Assembly: GCA_942493215.1 (NCBI GenBank)
Contig: OW818670.1
Location: 1,054,001-1,118,000, forward strand
Length of the DNA stretch: 64,000 bases
DNA from: G942493215 sp942493215
GTDB lineage: Bacteria > Bacillota_I > Bacilli_A > RF39 > UBA660
Direction: 5' to 3'
The position numbers were made by a program, and so were the translations under genes. The notes under the pieces are model-generated. The model saw only the letters and a program-made list of their open reading frames with translations. It had not been told where the DNA came from and made no database searches. Shown piece by piece: positions 1 to 8,699 of the stretch (its first letter is position 1; each line of letters begins with the position of its first letter).

Positions 1-666
1 TGGGATATTGCTAGTGGATTACAAGCTGATGGAAGTTTTACAAATGACGCCAATAATATAGATACACATTTGATTAAAAATATCGAGTGGGGAGTAGTAG
101 CATATCTATCTAAATCTAATTATGGGCAAGGGGAAAATGAAATATGGATTAATCCAGCAAACAATTTTACGACGGGTTGCGCTGGAGACTCTGTATCTTC
201 AGGAGAAACTACTGGTTGTTTAAGAACATATGAAACAAGTAATGGACAAAAAACTAGTACAACTGCTAATTTATATGGGATTTATGATATATCAGGTGGA
301 TCGTGGGAATATGTATCAGCCTATGTAGATAATGGACAGGCAGGATCTGGGGCAAGTATCATCGGTTCTTTATTAAAATACAAAGACTTATATACTGTAA
401 CAACTGATAATGGAGCTACAAACTATAGTAATGCGGCTGGTAAAAAAGGTGATTCAGTATATGAAATAAGTGATAATATTAATGGATTATATTCATGGTT
501 TGGTGACTGGAACAATATGCCTAATGCGGGTGATCCATGGTTTACACGTGGAAGTAGGTTCAATGACGGGTCTGCTGCCGGTGCATTCTATTTTGCCGGC
601 TATTGGGGTGGTTCAGATAGTCGTATTGGTTTTCGTCCTGTCATAGTAGTAGCATTAGGACTTTAA
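1..666 (+). CDS. 3' part of secreted or prepilin-like protein with FGE/C-lectin-like C-terminal domain
   Basis: The reading frame is open from base 1 to the TAA at 664-666, so the gene starts outside the window and its last 221 codons are seen. The visible part is rich in Gly, Ser, Asn and aromatic residues. It has the spacing typical of formylglycine-generating-enzyme/C-lectin-like folds: NLYGIYDISGGSWEY, then FTRGSRF and a terminal GFRPV motif. Two close Cys (CAGDS, GCLRT) could form a disulfide, consistent with export. In gut Firmicutes such domains often follow a prepilin-type N-terminus; that end is not visible here. A hairpin terminator follows the stop. The exact role, adhesin or pseudopilin tip, is inference. 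Confidence 0.6.
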   Translation, partial: WDIASGLQADGSFTNDANNIDTHLIKNIEWGVVAYLSKSNYGQGENEIWINPANNFTTGCAGDSVSSGETTGCLRTYETSNGQKTSTTANLYGIYDISGGSWEYVSAYVDNGQAGSGASIIGSLLKYKDLYTVTTDNGATNYSNAAGKKGDSVYEISDNINGLYSWFGDWNNMPNAGDPWFTRGSRFNDGSAAGAFYFAGYWGGSDSRIGFRPVIVVALGL

Positions 667-687
667 TATTTATATATATTAATTTAT

Positions 688-707
688 AGCACCATTCTGG
701 TGCTTTT
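688..707 (+). terminator. Rho-independent terminator
   Basis: A 6-bp stem AGCACC/GGTGCT with a 5-base loop is followed by TTT, 22 bases after the stop of the first gene. It separates that gene from the priA promoter. Confidence 0.75.
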
Positions 708-710
708 CAT

Positions 711-739
711 TTGCTTAAACACTAATCCTAGTTTATAAT
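711..739 (+). promoter_or_regulatory. priA promoter
   Basis: TTGCTT (711-716) and TATAAT (734-739) are separated by 17 bp. The expected transcription start, near 746, coincides with the Shine-Dalgarno AGGATGTGAT, leaving a leader of only about 14 bases. Confidence 0.7.
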
Positions 740-759
740 TATATTAGGATGTGATTATC

Positions 760-2937
760 ATGAGTATAGATGTCTTAGTGGAAATAAAAGCTAGTAGTTT
801 AGATAAAACTTTTACCTATTTAGTACCTAATAATTTAGAGACTAAAATAAAAATTGGTGTAAGAGTTATTGTTCCTTTTGGTAAACAAAGATTAGAGGGT
901 TTTGTTTTAGCAATATTTACTGATAAAACTTATGATTATCCTTTAAAAGAAATGATAGAGGTAACTGATGAAGAGCCAATATTGAATAAAGAGATGTTAG
1001 AGTTAGGTGAGTATTTAACTAAAAAGACTTTATGCAATTTAATATCAGCTTATCAAACAATGCTACCTAAAGCTTTAAAAGCTAAAAAAGATTTTAGTAT
1101 TAATAATAAAAAACAAAAATATTTAATTTTAAATAAGAATGCCAGTTTAGATATTAAATTAACACCTCTACAACAAGCTATTATTAGTTTATTTGATGGT
1201 AATGATGAAGTAATAAAAAGTAGTGCCCTAGAAATATCAGCATCAGCTACTAAATCATTATTAAATAAGCATATTTTATGTGAAGATGAACGAGAAGTAT
1301 ACCGTATAAATAATGATTGTGTTGGTAATGATTGTAATATTACCCTTAATGATGATCAGGTAAGGGTTATAAATAGAGTCAAAGAAGAATTAAATAACTT
1401 TCATCCCTTTTTATTGCATGGTTTAACGGGTAGTGGTAAAACAGAAGTTTATATGCATGTGATAGAAGATGTTTTAAAAGAAGGTAAAGAGAGTATTGTT
1501 TTAGTACCGGAAATTAATTTAACACCTCAGATGGTTGCCACGTTTAGAAATAGATTTGGTAGTAGGATTGCCATATTACATAGTCGTTTAAATGATGGTG
1601 AACGCTATGATGAATGGCGAAAAATTGTTAAAAAAGAAGTATCTATTGTTATTGGAACTAGGAGTGCCATTTTTGCTCCTTTAACTAATTTAGGTGTTAT
1701 CATCATTGATGAAGAGCATGTTACAAGTTATAAGCAAGAAAATAATCCTCGCTATAATGCTATTGATATGGCTTTATGGCGAGCTAGATATCATAAATGC
1801 CCCATCATACTAGGAAGTGCTACACCATCTATAGAAAGCTATACTCGTGCTAAAACGGGTGTTTATGAATTATTAGAACTAAAAAGAAGAGTCAATAATA
1901 ATTTGCCTGATATTAAACTTATTGATATGCATGAATCCATAAAAAAAGGACATCGTATTCTTTCTAAAGAATTAATTGATGGTATTAATGATAGTTTATC
2001 TAGAAATGAACAAGTAATAATTCTTTTGAATAGAAGGGGATATTCGACAGTTATTACTTGTAAAAGTTGTGGTTTTACGGATAAATGTCCCCACTGTGAT
2101 ATTCCTCTTACTTATCATAGAACATCTAATACAATGCAATGTCATTATTGTGGATATACTAGTAATTTATTAATGACATGTCCTAAATGTCATAGCAAAG
2201 ATATTAACTATTTAGGTATGGGGACAGAGAAGTTAGAAGAAATTATTAAAAAAACATTTCCTGATGGTAAAGTTATAAGAATGGATTTAGATACAACAAG
2301 TAAGAAGAATGCGAATGAACAAATAATTGAAGCTTTTCAAAATGAAGAATACAATATTTTAATTGGTACCCAAATGATAGCGAAGGGCTTAAATTTTCCT
2401 AAAGTAAGTTTAGTAGGGGTTATTAATGGTGATGCCTCTTTAAATATTCCGGATTTTAGAGCATCAGAGCGAACCTTTCAATTATTAAGTCAAGTCGCCG
2501 GACGAGCTGGGCGCAAAGATATTAAGGGTCATGTTATTATTCAAAGTTTTAATATTGATCACTATAGTATTCTTTATGCTTTAAAACAAGATTATTTAGG
2601 TTTTATTAATGAAGAAATGAAGATAAGAAAGATTTTAAAATATCCTCCTTACTATAATTTAGCCTTAATTAATCTATATTTTAAAGATGATAAACAATTA
2701 TTAAGTGATGCCAATAATCTATGTGCTTATCTTAAGACAACCATAAATGATAATAATATTATACTTGGACCAAGTCCAGCCCTTAATTTTAAAATAAATA
2801 ATATTTATAATCTCCAAATAATTATTAAATATAAGAACTATAGTGATATTAAAGAAACATTAGAGAGTATTAATACTAAATATCATCAAGCTAATAAAGT
2901 AAAATTAGAAATTGATTTAAATCCTTTGAAAATATAG
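760..2937 (+). CDS. priA: Primosomal protein N' (replication restart helicase PriA)
   Basis: PriA is a 3'-5' superfamily 2 helicase that recognises stalled forks and reloads the replisome. The 725-aa product has the N-terminal 3'-DNA-binding region, Walker A LTGSGKTEVY near residue 225, the DEEH box (IIIDEEHVTSYKQ), and an eight-cysteine zinc region of four CxxC pairs (CKSC, CPHC, CHYC, CPKC). Helicase motifs such as QMIAKGLNFP and QVAGRAGR follow. Length is normal for the family. ATG 760 is chosen because AGGATGTGAT (746-755) sits just upstream; the in-frame GTG at 751 lies inside that ribosome-binding site. fmt follows 50 bases downstream, a common pairing in Firmicutes, but no def gene lies between them. 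Confidence 0.96.
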   Translation: MSIDVLVEIKASSLDKTFTYLVPNNLETKIKIGVRVIVPFGKQRLEGFVLAIFTDKTYDYPLKEMIEVTDEEPILNKEMLELGEYLTKKTLCNLISAYQTMLPKALKAKKDFSINNKKQKYLILNKNASLDIKLTPLQQAIISLFDGNDEVIKSSALEISASATKSLLNKHILCEDEREVYRINNDCVGNDCNITLNDDQVRVINRVKEELNNFHPFLLHGLTGSGKTEVYMHVIEDVLKEGKESIVLVPEINLTPQMVATFRNRFGSRIAILHSRLNDGERYDEWRKIVKKEVSIVIGTRSAIFAPLTNLGVIIIDEEHVTSYKQENNPRYNAIDMALWRARYHKCPIILGSATPSIESYTRAKTGVYELLELKRRVNNNLPDIKLIDMHESIKKGHRILSKELIDGINDSLSRNEQVIILLNRRGYSTVITCKSCGFTDKCPHCDIPLTYHRTSNTMQCHYCGYTSNLLMTCPKCHSKDINYLGMGTEKLEEIIKKTFPDGKVIRMDLDTTSKKNANEQIIEAFQNEEYNILIGTQMIAKGLNFPKVSLVGVINGDASLNIPDFRASERTFQLLSQVAGRAGRKDIKGHVIIQSFNIDHYSILYALKQDYLGFINEEMKIRKILKYPPYYNLALINLYFKDDKQLLSDANNLCAYLKTTINDNNIILGPSPALNFKINNIYNLQIIIKYKNYSDIKETLESINTKYHQANKVKLEIDLNPLKI

Positions 2938-2987
2938 TTATTTTAGTCAAAATATGTTAGAATAGTAATGAAAGAATAGGTGTTAAT

Positions 2988-3953
2988 ATGAATTTAGAAG
3001 ATATTAATATTAGTAAGAAGATAAAAATAGTTTTTATGGGAACACCCGCTTTTAGTGTTCCTGTTTTAGAAGCTTTAATTAATAATTATTATGTAAGAGC
3101 TGTTGTAACACAACCAGATCGTGAGGTTGATCGTCATGGTAAGGTAGTCTATTCTCCTGTAAAGAAAGTAGCAATGGAACATACCATATTAACATTACAA
3201 CCATTAAAAATAAAAGATGCCGTTGAAGAGATTCTTAATCTTGAACCTGATCTTATTATTACTTGTGCTTATGGACAAATTATACCTGCATCTATTTTAA
3301 ATTATCCACGATATGGATGTATCAATGTTCATGCTTCCCTTTTACCTAAATTAAGAGGAGGAGCTCCTATTCAAAGAGCGATTATGAATGGATATCGTAA
3401 AACAGGTATAACGATTATGCATATGGATGTTAAAATGGATACGGGTGACATTATTAGTCAGCAAGAAGTAGAAATTACGGATACCGATACGGGATCCTCT
3501 TTACATGATAAATTAAAAATGGTTGGTCGTGATTTATTAATTGAAACTTTACCATCAATAATTGACGGTACAGCTAAAAGAATAACCCAAGAAGAATCGG
3601 AAGCTAATTATGGTTTTAATATTAAAAGAGAAGATGAACGGATTGATTTTAGTTCTACAAAAAGAGAACTTTATAATAAGATTAGAGCTTTAAATTCTTG
3701 GCCAGGAGCATATTGTCTTTTTGAAGGCAAAATATTAAAAGTATGGTCTTGCTATGTAACTGATAATATTTTTAATATGGGCTTTAATGGTCAAATTACA
3801 GCCATATATAGTGACGGCTTTGGTGTTAAAGTCGAAAACGGGGAAATAGTATTTACGGAAATACAACTAGAAGGTAAAAATAAAATGAATGCGGTTGATT
3901 TTATTAATGGAGCTTCTAATAATGGAACTTTAATAGGTAAGGTTCTTGATTAA
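2988..3953 (+). CDS. fmt: Methionyl-tRNA formyltransferase
   Basis: Fmt transfers a formyl group from 10-formyl-THF to initiator Met-tRNA. The 321-aa protein has the formyltransferase core starting at KIVFMGTPAFSVPVL, the folate-site motif HASLLPKLRGGAPI (residues 115-128) with the N-x-H pair at 113/115, and the catalytic Asp in MDTGDI. A C-terminal OB-like tRNA-binding domain follows. About 11 residues precede the usual family start. The start has AGGTG 9 bases upstream, and a weak promoter (TAGAAT at 2958-2963) may serve it. The stop is one base from the ATG of the next gene. Confidence 0.95.
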   Translation: MNLEDINISKKIKIVFMGTPAFSVPVLEALINNYYVRAVVTQPDREVDRHGKVVYSPVKKVAMEHTILTLQPLKIKDAVEEILNLEPDLIITCAYGQIIPASILNYPRYGCINVHASLLPKLRGGAPIQRAIMNGYRKTGITIMHMDVKMDTGDIISQQEVEITDTDTGSSLHDKLKMVGRDLLIETLPSIIDGTAKRITQEESEANYGFNIKREDERIDFSSTKRELYNKIRALNSWPGAYCLFEGKILKVWSCYVTDNIFNMGFNGQITAIYSDGFGVKVENGEIVFTEIQLEGKNKMNAVDFINGASNNGTLIGKVLD

Positions 3954-3954
3954 A

Positions 3955-4656
3955 ATGAAAGAATTTCTTAAAAAGGTAAAGATCTTATATGATAATAAAA
4001 AATATCGTAGTTTAGTTAAACTAGGAGCATATTTAATCTTTTTTACCGTTGTTATATTAATAATGCAATATAATGCTCGTCATGAAATAAATAATGAAAT
4101 TATTACTAAAATAACTTTAGATAATATGCAAAGTTATGCTTATAAATACACCTTTACAACTACAGCTACTGATAAAAATTTTACTATTGAGGGAGTACGT
4201 TCAAAAGATTCTGAACGTTTTGTCTATAATGGAAAAGTATATTATATTACTACTAATAAATTGTATGAAGTAAGTAATGATAAACTACATAGTATTGATG
4301 ATAATTTAGTACCTATTAAGTTATTAAAATTGAATAGTAAGAATCTTAATAAAATTATTAATAATGCTAATAAAGATTATACTGTTAATGATAAGGTTGT
4401 TACTGAAAAATATACTATAAGTGTTAATCACTTCTTACCATTATATAGTGACACAGATTTAGATATTGTTGATACTAAAAGTGTCTTTATAACTTTGTCA
4501 AAAGAAAGTAATATTGTTAAGAGTATAGAGCTGGATTTAACTGACTATTTTGGTACGGATAATACCAGTTATAAATTATTAATTGAATATAGTAGTATTA
4601 ATAAAATAAGTAGTTTTGATATTCCTTATAAAATAGCGGAAAATATAGAAGAATGA
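3955..4656 (+). CDS. Single-pass membrane protein of unknown function
   Basis: I do not recognise this family. The 233-aa product has a short basic N-terminus (KKVKILYDNKKYRSLVKLG), one strong transmembrane segment at about residues 21-38, and an extracytoplasmic domain of about 190 residues rich in Asn, Thr, Lys and Asp with no cysteine motif. ATG 3955 lies one base after the fmt stop, with AAGG about 13 bases upstream, so translation is probably coupled. An in-frame TTG at 3946 would overlap fmt and is less likely. It sits in a run with another membrane protein and an anchored NlpC/P60-type hydrolase, which hints at a cell-envelope role. Confidence 0.7.
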   Translation: MKEFLKKVKILYDNKKYRSLVKLGAYLIFFTVVILIMQYNARHEINNEIITKITLDNMQSYAYKYTFTTTATDKNFTIEGVRSKDSERFVYNGKVYYITTNKLYEVSNDKLHSIDDNLVPIKLLKLNSKNLNKIINNANKDYTVNDKVVTEKYTISVNHFLPLYSDTDLDIVDTKSVFITLSKESNIVKSIELDLTDYFGTDNTSYKLLIEYSSINKISSFDIPYKIAENIEE

Positions 4657-4669
4657 TGGGAGTTTGAAA

Positions 4670-4972
4670 ATGGATTTAGTTTTTATTGTTGTTTTGTTAT
4701 TTGTTATATTGATAATTTTTAAACGGATTGATAATATGGCTTATGTGATTGCTATTATTGATATATTCTTACGAATTGTTGCTTTTATAAATTCTTATAT
4801 TCCAAGTAAGGAGATAAATAATTTTTTAGATCAACTTCCTCGTTCTGTTCCAGCCATCATTAATAAGTATGTTGGAGGAACAATTAGTGACATATTGATG
4901 TGGGCTTTAGTTATATGTTATGGTATGTTTGAAGTTTATGCTATAAGAGGTTTATGGAAAAAAAGAAGATAA
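4670..4972 (+). CDS. Small membrane protein of unknown function
   Basis: A 100-aa hydrophobic protein with transmembrane segments at about residues 2-18, 24-42 and 74-94, and a basic C-terminus (WKKRR). No family is recognised. ATG 4670 is preceded by GGGAG at 4658-4662 (7-base spacing). It lies 13 bases after the previous gene and 18 bases before the NlpC/P60 gene, so the three are likely co-transcribed. Confidence 0.65.
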   Translation: MDLVFIVVLLFVILIIFKRIDNMAYVIAIIDIFLRIVAFINSYIPSKEINNFLDQLPRSVPAIINKYVGGTISDILMWALVICYGMFEVYAIRGLWKKRR

Positions 4973-4990
4973 TATAGGAATAGTGATAAA

Positions 4991-7036
4991 ATGGGAAAAA
5001 AAGAAATGGGTTTATTTGACTTTGAAGATAAAATAATTGGCTTTAAAAATTCAACATTAAAGATAATAGTTATAGTAATAATTTTATTACCTGTACTATT
5101 GATTACAAAGGCTTTAATTGATAATTATTATGGAGAAAACAAATATCTTTCGTATGAGAATCAAATGGTTGATAAAGTAAAAGCTTATATTCATAATAAT
5201 ACTTTTGAAATAGAAGATAATTCTTATGCTTATGTTGATTTATATACTTTAGGTATGGATTTACGAGCTAATATGCATTGCTCTAAAAGTAGTGGGGTAA
5301 TTGTAACTTATTATGATAGCAAGTTACAATATAATCCTTATTTAATTTGTAAAGATTATGAAACACCCGTTAAAGGCTTTTCAGATGCTAAAGGATCTGA
5401 TGATTACATTACTTTAAAGGGACTTAATCCTATGATTATCAGTGGTGCTTATGAAGAACCGGGCTATAATGTTGATTCTAATTATCAAGTAGAAGTTACG
5501 AGTAATGTTAGTAAAGCGCCGGGCTTATATGTTGTAAATTATAATGTTTATGACAGGGGTATTCTAACAGCTAATGTAAAACGTGTAGTTATAGTTGGAG
5601 ATTATACAGACGAAGACAAAATTAATAATCCTTATCCAACGATTACTTTATTAGGTGATACTAATATGACGGTTACTAAAGGTAGTGTTTATACTGACCC
5701 AGGTTATAAAGCATATGACAGTATTAGTGGTGATATTACTAGTAAAGTAAAGATCTATGGTACTGTTAATACTAATAGAGTTGGGGAGTATAATATTACT
5801 TATTCGGTTATTAGTAGTCGCGGACGAAATAATAAACAAGTTAGAGTTGTAACTGTCGCTGAAGATGCTAAAAACAAGCTTAATGTTCAACTAACATCTA
5901 AATATAATAGTAATAAAGGTATTACTATAAGTGCTAGTATTAAAGGCGATAGTTATTTTTATACAGTTTTACCTAACTACAATAAAAATTTTGGTACTAA
6001 TTTCAATTATGATGTTTATGTTAATGGTACCTATGATTTTTTAGTCTATGATCGAAACTATAATTATACCAAAGCTTCTATTACTATTAGTAATATTGAT
6101 AAGGATGGACCAAGTGCGACATGTATTAATACTATTACTAATAATCAATCAACAATTACGGTAACAGCAAGTGATTCAATTAGTGGCATTATTGGTTATA
6201 GTTATTCTAATGGTAGTACTAATTATACCGATTATATTAAAGATAATCATCATACTTTTACAACTAGTAATAAAAACGCTTTTGTTAAGATTAAAGATAA
6301 TAGTGGTAATATAACTAATATTGCTTGTTCATTAGTTAATAGTAATACTACAACTACTAATCCACCAGCCACTTTTGATATGAATCCTGTTAAAGATAGA
6401 ACCAAAACAATTACTTGTGGCACTGATCCAACTATTTATAATAATGCTTTAAAAACTAAAATTGATGCGAGTGGTATTAAAACAAGATGGGCTGTAGTTC
6501 AGGCAGCTATCTATTTAACTAATGATTTTCCTTTTGAAATACCATATTTCTGGGCAGGTAAATATGCTGAAATAGGTGTTAATAAAGAATGGGGTTGTGA
6601 TAAACCTATTCCTAGTACTGGAACAGAACGTCAACCAGGAGGAACGATTTGGCCATATGGACTTGATTGTTCAGGTTTTGTTAAATGGTCATTCGTTAAT
6701 GGAGGATTTGATGCTAACACCATTCCTCGAACGATGTTTCATACAACTAAATGGGGTAATTGGGAACCCGTTGTTTATAGCTTTAAACAAATAAAACAAA
6801 ATCAACAGCTTTATAATAGTGTAAAACCGGGGGATGTTCTAATTATGCCTGGCCATTATGCCTTAATAATTGGTGTTGATGATAAACGTATTAAAGTCGC
6901 CCAATCATCAGGTGGTAGTAAAGCTAAAGTTAATGTAATATTCCTTGATAGAGATACTGGTAAAGCAACCGATAACTCGATGACTTTCACTAGTATAGTA
7001 TTTATGGATGACTTTTATGAAATGTATGGTAATTAA
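4991..7036 (+). CDS. Membrane-anchored protein with Ig-like DUF5011 domains and NlpC/P60-type hydrolase domain
   Basis: The 681-aa protein has a short cytoplasmic N-terminus, one transmembrane anchor at about residues 20-42, and two bacterial Ig-like DUF5011-type domains at about 140-205 and 213-290 (each with the GAYEEPGYN / GSVYTDPGYKAYD pattern). Ser/Thr/Asn-rich spacers follow, then a C-terminal domain of the NlpC/P60 kind. The likely nucleophile is Cys560 (LDCSGFVKW) and the likely His is 622 (MPGHYALIIG). NlpC/P60 enzymes usually cut gamma-D-Glu-diamino-acid bonds in cell-wall peptides. The catalytic domain carries insertions before and after the Cys motif, so substrate is uncertain. 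A terminator follows at once. Confidence 0.78.
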   Translation: MGKKEMGLFDFEDKIIGFKNSTLKIIVIVIILLPVLLITKALIDNYYGENKYLSYENQMVDKVKAYIHNNTFEIEDNSYAYVDLYTLGMDLRANMHCSKSSGVIVTYYDSKLQYNPYLICKDYETPVKGFSDAKGSDDYITLKGLNPMIISGAYEEPGYNVDSNYQVEVTSNVSKAPGLYVVNYNVYDRGILTANVKRVVIVGDYTDEDKINNPYPTITLLGDTNMTVTKGSVYTDPGYKAYDSISGDITSKVKIYGTVNTNRVGEYNITYSVISSRGRNNKQVRVVTVAEDAKNKLNVQLTSKYNSNKGITISASIKGDSYFYTVLPNYNKNFGTNFNYDVYVNGTYDFLVYDRNYNYTKASITISNIDKDGPSATCINTITNNQSTITVTASDSISGIIGYSYSNGSTNYTDYIKDNHHTFTTSNKNAFVKIKDNSGNITNIACSLVNSNTTTTNPPATFDMNPVKDRTKTITCGTDPTIYNNALKTKIDASGIKTRWAVVQAAIYLTNDFPFEIPYFWAGKYAEIGVNKEWGCDKPIPSTGTERQPGGTIWPYGLDCSGFVKWSFVNGGFDANTIPRTMFHTTKWGNWEPVVYSFKQIKQNQQLYNSVKPGDVLIMPGHYALIIGVDDKRIKVAQSSGGSKAKVNVIFLDRDTGKATDNSMTFTSIVFMDDFYEMYGN

Positions 7037-7058
7037 GATGAGATATCTCATCTTTTTT
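7037..7058 (+). terminator. Rho-independent terminator
   Basis: GATGAG-ATAT-CTCATC followed by six T begins directly after the TAA of the NlpC/P60 gene and isolates the SOS-type promoter that follows. Confidence 0.85.
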
Positions 7059-7059
7059 C

Positions 7060-7088
7060 TTGAACACATGTTCGTTTTATAGTATAAT
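7060..7088 (+). promoter_or_regulatory. ruvA promoter with LexA (SOS/DinR) box
   Basis: -35 TTGAAC (7060-7065) and -10 TATAAT (7083-7088) are 17 bp apart. The -35 is embedded in TGAACACATGTTCG (7061-7074), a one-mismatch copy of the Gram-positive SOS box CGAAC-N4-GTTCG. A LexA dimer bound here would cover the -35 element, so ruvA and the genes behind it should be derepressed by DNA damage. Confidence 0.85.
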
Positions 7089-7113
7089 GAAAATAGAGGA
7101 TACAGGTGATATT

Positions 7114-7671
7114 ATGTATGCATATATAAAAGGAGTAGTTACAAGTATAGAAAGTGGTTATATTATTTTAGATAATAATGGGATAGGCTATCAAATATAT
7201 ACAGCTAATCCTTATGCTTTTAATGCTAATAACGAATATAAAGTTTATGTTTATCAACATATAAGAGAAGATGAAGTAAGTTTATATGGCTTTATGAATA
7301 TTGAAGAACGTGATTTATTTTTAAAACTAATTGAAGTAAAAGGGGTAGGCTGTAAGATGGCTTTACCAATGCTGGCAACGGGTTCTATTAAAGGAATAAT
7401 TGATGCCATTGAACGAGAAAATATTCTTTACTTAAAGAAATTTCCTAAAATTGGTGATAAGGTAGCTCGCCAAATTATTTTAGATTTAAAAGGAAAACTT
7501 GTTTCTAATAATGATGAAAAGAATCAATTTAATGATTTTGATGAATTAACTTCGGCTTTAAAAGCATTAGGATATAAAGGTAATGATATTAATCGAATCT
7601 TACCAATGATTCATAAAGATTACTCAATTGAAGAACAAATAAAAGAAGCTTTAAAACTATTACTTAAGTAG
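7114..7671 (+). CDS. ruvA: Holliday junction branch migration protein RuvA
   Basis: RuvA binds four-way junctions as a tetramer and loads RuvB. The 185-aa protein shows the N-terminal OB fold (MYAYIKGVV..), two helix-hairpin-helix segments (VKGVGCKMALPML and FPKIGDKVARQII) and a short C-terminal RuvB-contact domain. It is slightly shorter than the usual ~200 residues, mainly in the linker. ATG 7114 is chosen because AGGTGAT (7104-7110) precedes it; an upstream in-frame TTG lies inside the -35 region. ruvB is separated from ruvA by two nucleotide-metabolism genes, unlike the usual adjacent ruvAB. Confidence 0.95.
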   Translation: MYAYIKGVVTSIESGYIILDNNGIGYQIYTANPYAFNANNEYKVYVYQHIREDEVSLYGFMNIEERDLFLKLIEVKGVGCKMALPMLATGSIKGIIDAIERENILYLKKFPKIGDKVARQIILDLKGKLVSNNDEKNQFNDFDELTSALKALGYKGNDINRILPMIHKDYSIEEQIKEALKLLLK

Positions 7672-7678
7672 GTGAATA

Positions 7679-8245
7679 ATGCGAATTGGAATCGATATTG
7701 ATGATACAATTTCCTATACTAGTCAAATAATGAATAAAAAAGCTACTGAATATGATAAAAAGTATTTAAGAGGTGAAGGATTAATTAATCTGCATAAACA
7801 ATATTTCTATGAGAGATTCAATTGGACCACTGAAGAGGTTAATGATTTCTATCATCGTTATTATGAAGATATAGTTCCGGAAATTAGAGTAAGAGAAGAC
7901 GCTAAAGAAATTATTGAAAAATTAAAGAATGATGGCCATACAATATTCATTATAACTATTCGTTCATATAAATATTTACATGACCCTTATTCGATTACAT
8001 ATAAGTGGCTAAGTGATAATGATATTGTTTTTGATCAATTGATTGTTAACGCAACTAATAAAGGTGAAATATGTTCTGAAAATAAAATTGATTTATTAAT
8101 TGATGATAGTGTTGATAATTGTTATAGTGCAATAAACTACAATATTAATACTTTATTATTTAATGGTGAACATAATATTGAAAATACTACTTTAAAAAGA
8201 GTATATGACTGGTATGAGATATATAATTTAATAAAGGATGAATAA
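7679..8245 (+). CDS. HAD-superfamily 5'(3')-deoxyribonucleotidase-like protein
   Basis: The 188-aa protein opens with the HAD nucleophile motif DIDDT (residues 5-9; Asp5 nucleophile, Asp7 acid/base). It has a Thr/Ser motif II (IITIR), a Lys downstream, and motif IV LLIDDSVDN. Size and pattern match the NT5C/YorS-YqfW deoxynucleotidase group, which dephosphorylates nucleoside monophosphates. It begins 8 bases after ruvA with AGGTGA upstream. Lying between ruvA and ruvB behind an SOS box, it may clean nucleotide pools during repair; that link is inference. Confidence 0.78.
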   Translation: MRIGIDIDDTISYTSQIMNKKATEYDKKYLRGEGLINLHKQYFYERFNWTTEEVNDFYHRYYEDIVPEIRVREDAKEIIEKLKNDGHTIFIITIRSYKYLHDPYSITYKWLSDNDIVFDQLIVNATNKGEICSENKIDLLIDDSVDNCYSAINYNINTLLFNGEHNIENTTLKRVYDWYEIYNLIKDE

Positions 8246-8303
8246 CCGGTTAATACTCAAGCGAAGAATATAGTCTTTAAAGCGATATATAAGTGGGTGA
8301 AAT

Positions 8304-8699
8304 ATGGAAGAGATTGTCAAACGGTGTGCCTCTTGTTTTGTAGTTGATGATGGTAAAATTCTATTGGTTTATCACCGTAAATTTGGTAAGTACTTACAAC
8401 CTGGTGGTCATATTGAAGATGGTGAAGAAGCCCATGAAACAGCAACTAGAGAAGTATTCGAAGAAACAGGAATTCAAATTGTTATTGAAAATAAAAAACC
8501 AGTTTGGATTCAAAGATATGATACTAAAATTGGACCACAATTAGATTATCAATTTATTGGAAGACCTTTAAACTATGATTGTAAAAATAATGGTGAAAGT
8601 TATTTATGTGGATGGTTTGAAATAGTTAAATTGGATGAATTAGATGTTCCGGATGACTTAAAAGAAAAAGTTTATCAAATAGAAAGACAGGTGAAATAA
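8304..8699 (+). CDS. Nudix hydrolase
   Basis: A 131-aa single-domain protein with a complete Nudix box, GGHIEDGEEAHETATREVFE followed by ETG (GX5EX7REX2EEXG), which binds Mg2+ and positions pyrophosphate hydrolysis of a nucleoside diphosphate-X substrate. The substrate cannot be read from sequence. The ATG at 8304 has GGGTGA upstream. The gene ends directly against the TTG start of ruvB, so the two are translationally coupled. A damaged-nucleotide or dNTP pool role would suit this SOS-type operon. Confidence 0.88.
   Translation: MEEIVKRCASCFVVDDGKILLVYHRKFGKYLQPGGHIEDGEEAHETATREVFEETGIQIVIENKKPVWIQRYDTKIGPQLDYQFIGRPLNYDCKNNGESYLCGWFEIVKLDELDVPDDLKEKVYQIERQVK

Noticed and set aside
5651..5890. 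Minus-strand open frame opposite the NlpC/P60 gene
   Set aside because: Low-complexity Asn/Thr/Ser translation opposite a well-supported gene, with no ribosome-binding site; a shadow frame.
8344..8544. Plus-strand open frame inside the Nudix gene
   Set aside because: It overlaps a clear Nudix domain in another frame and has no start signal of its own.
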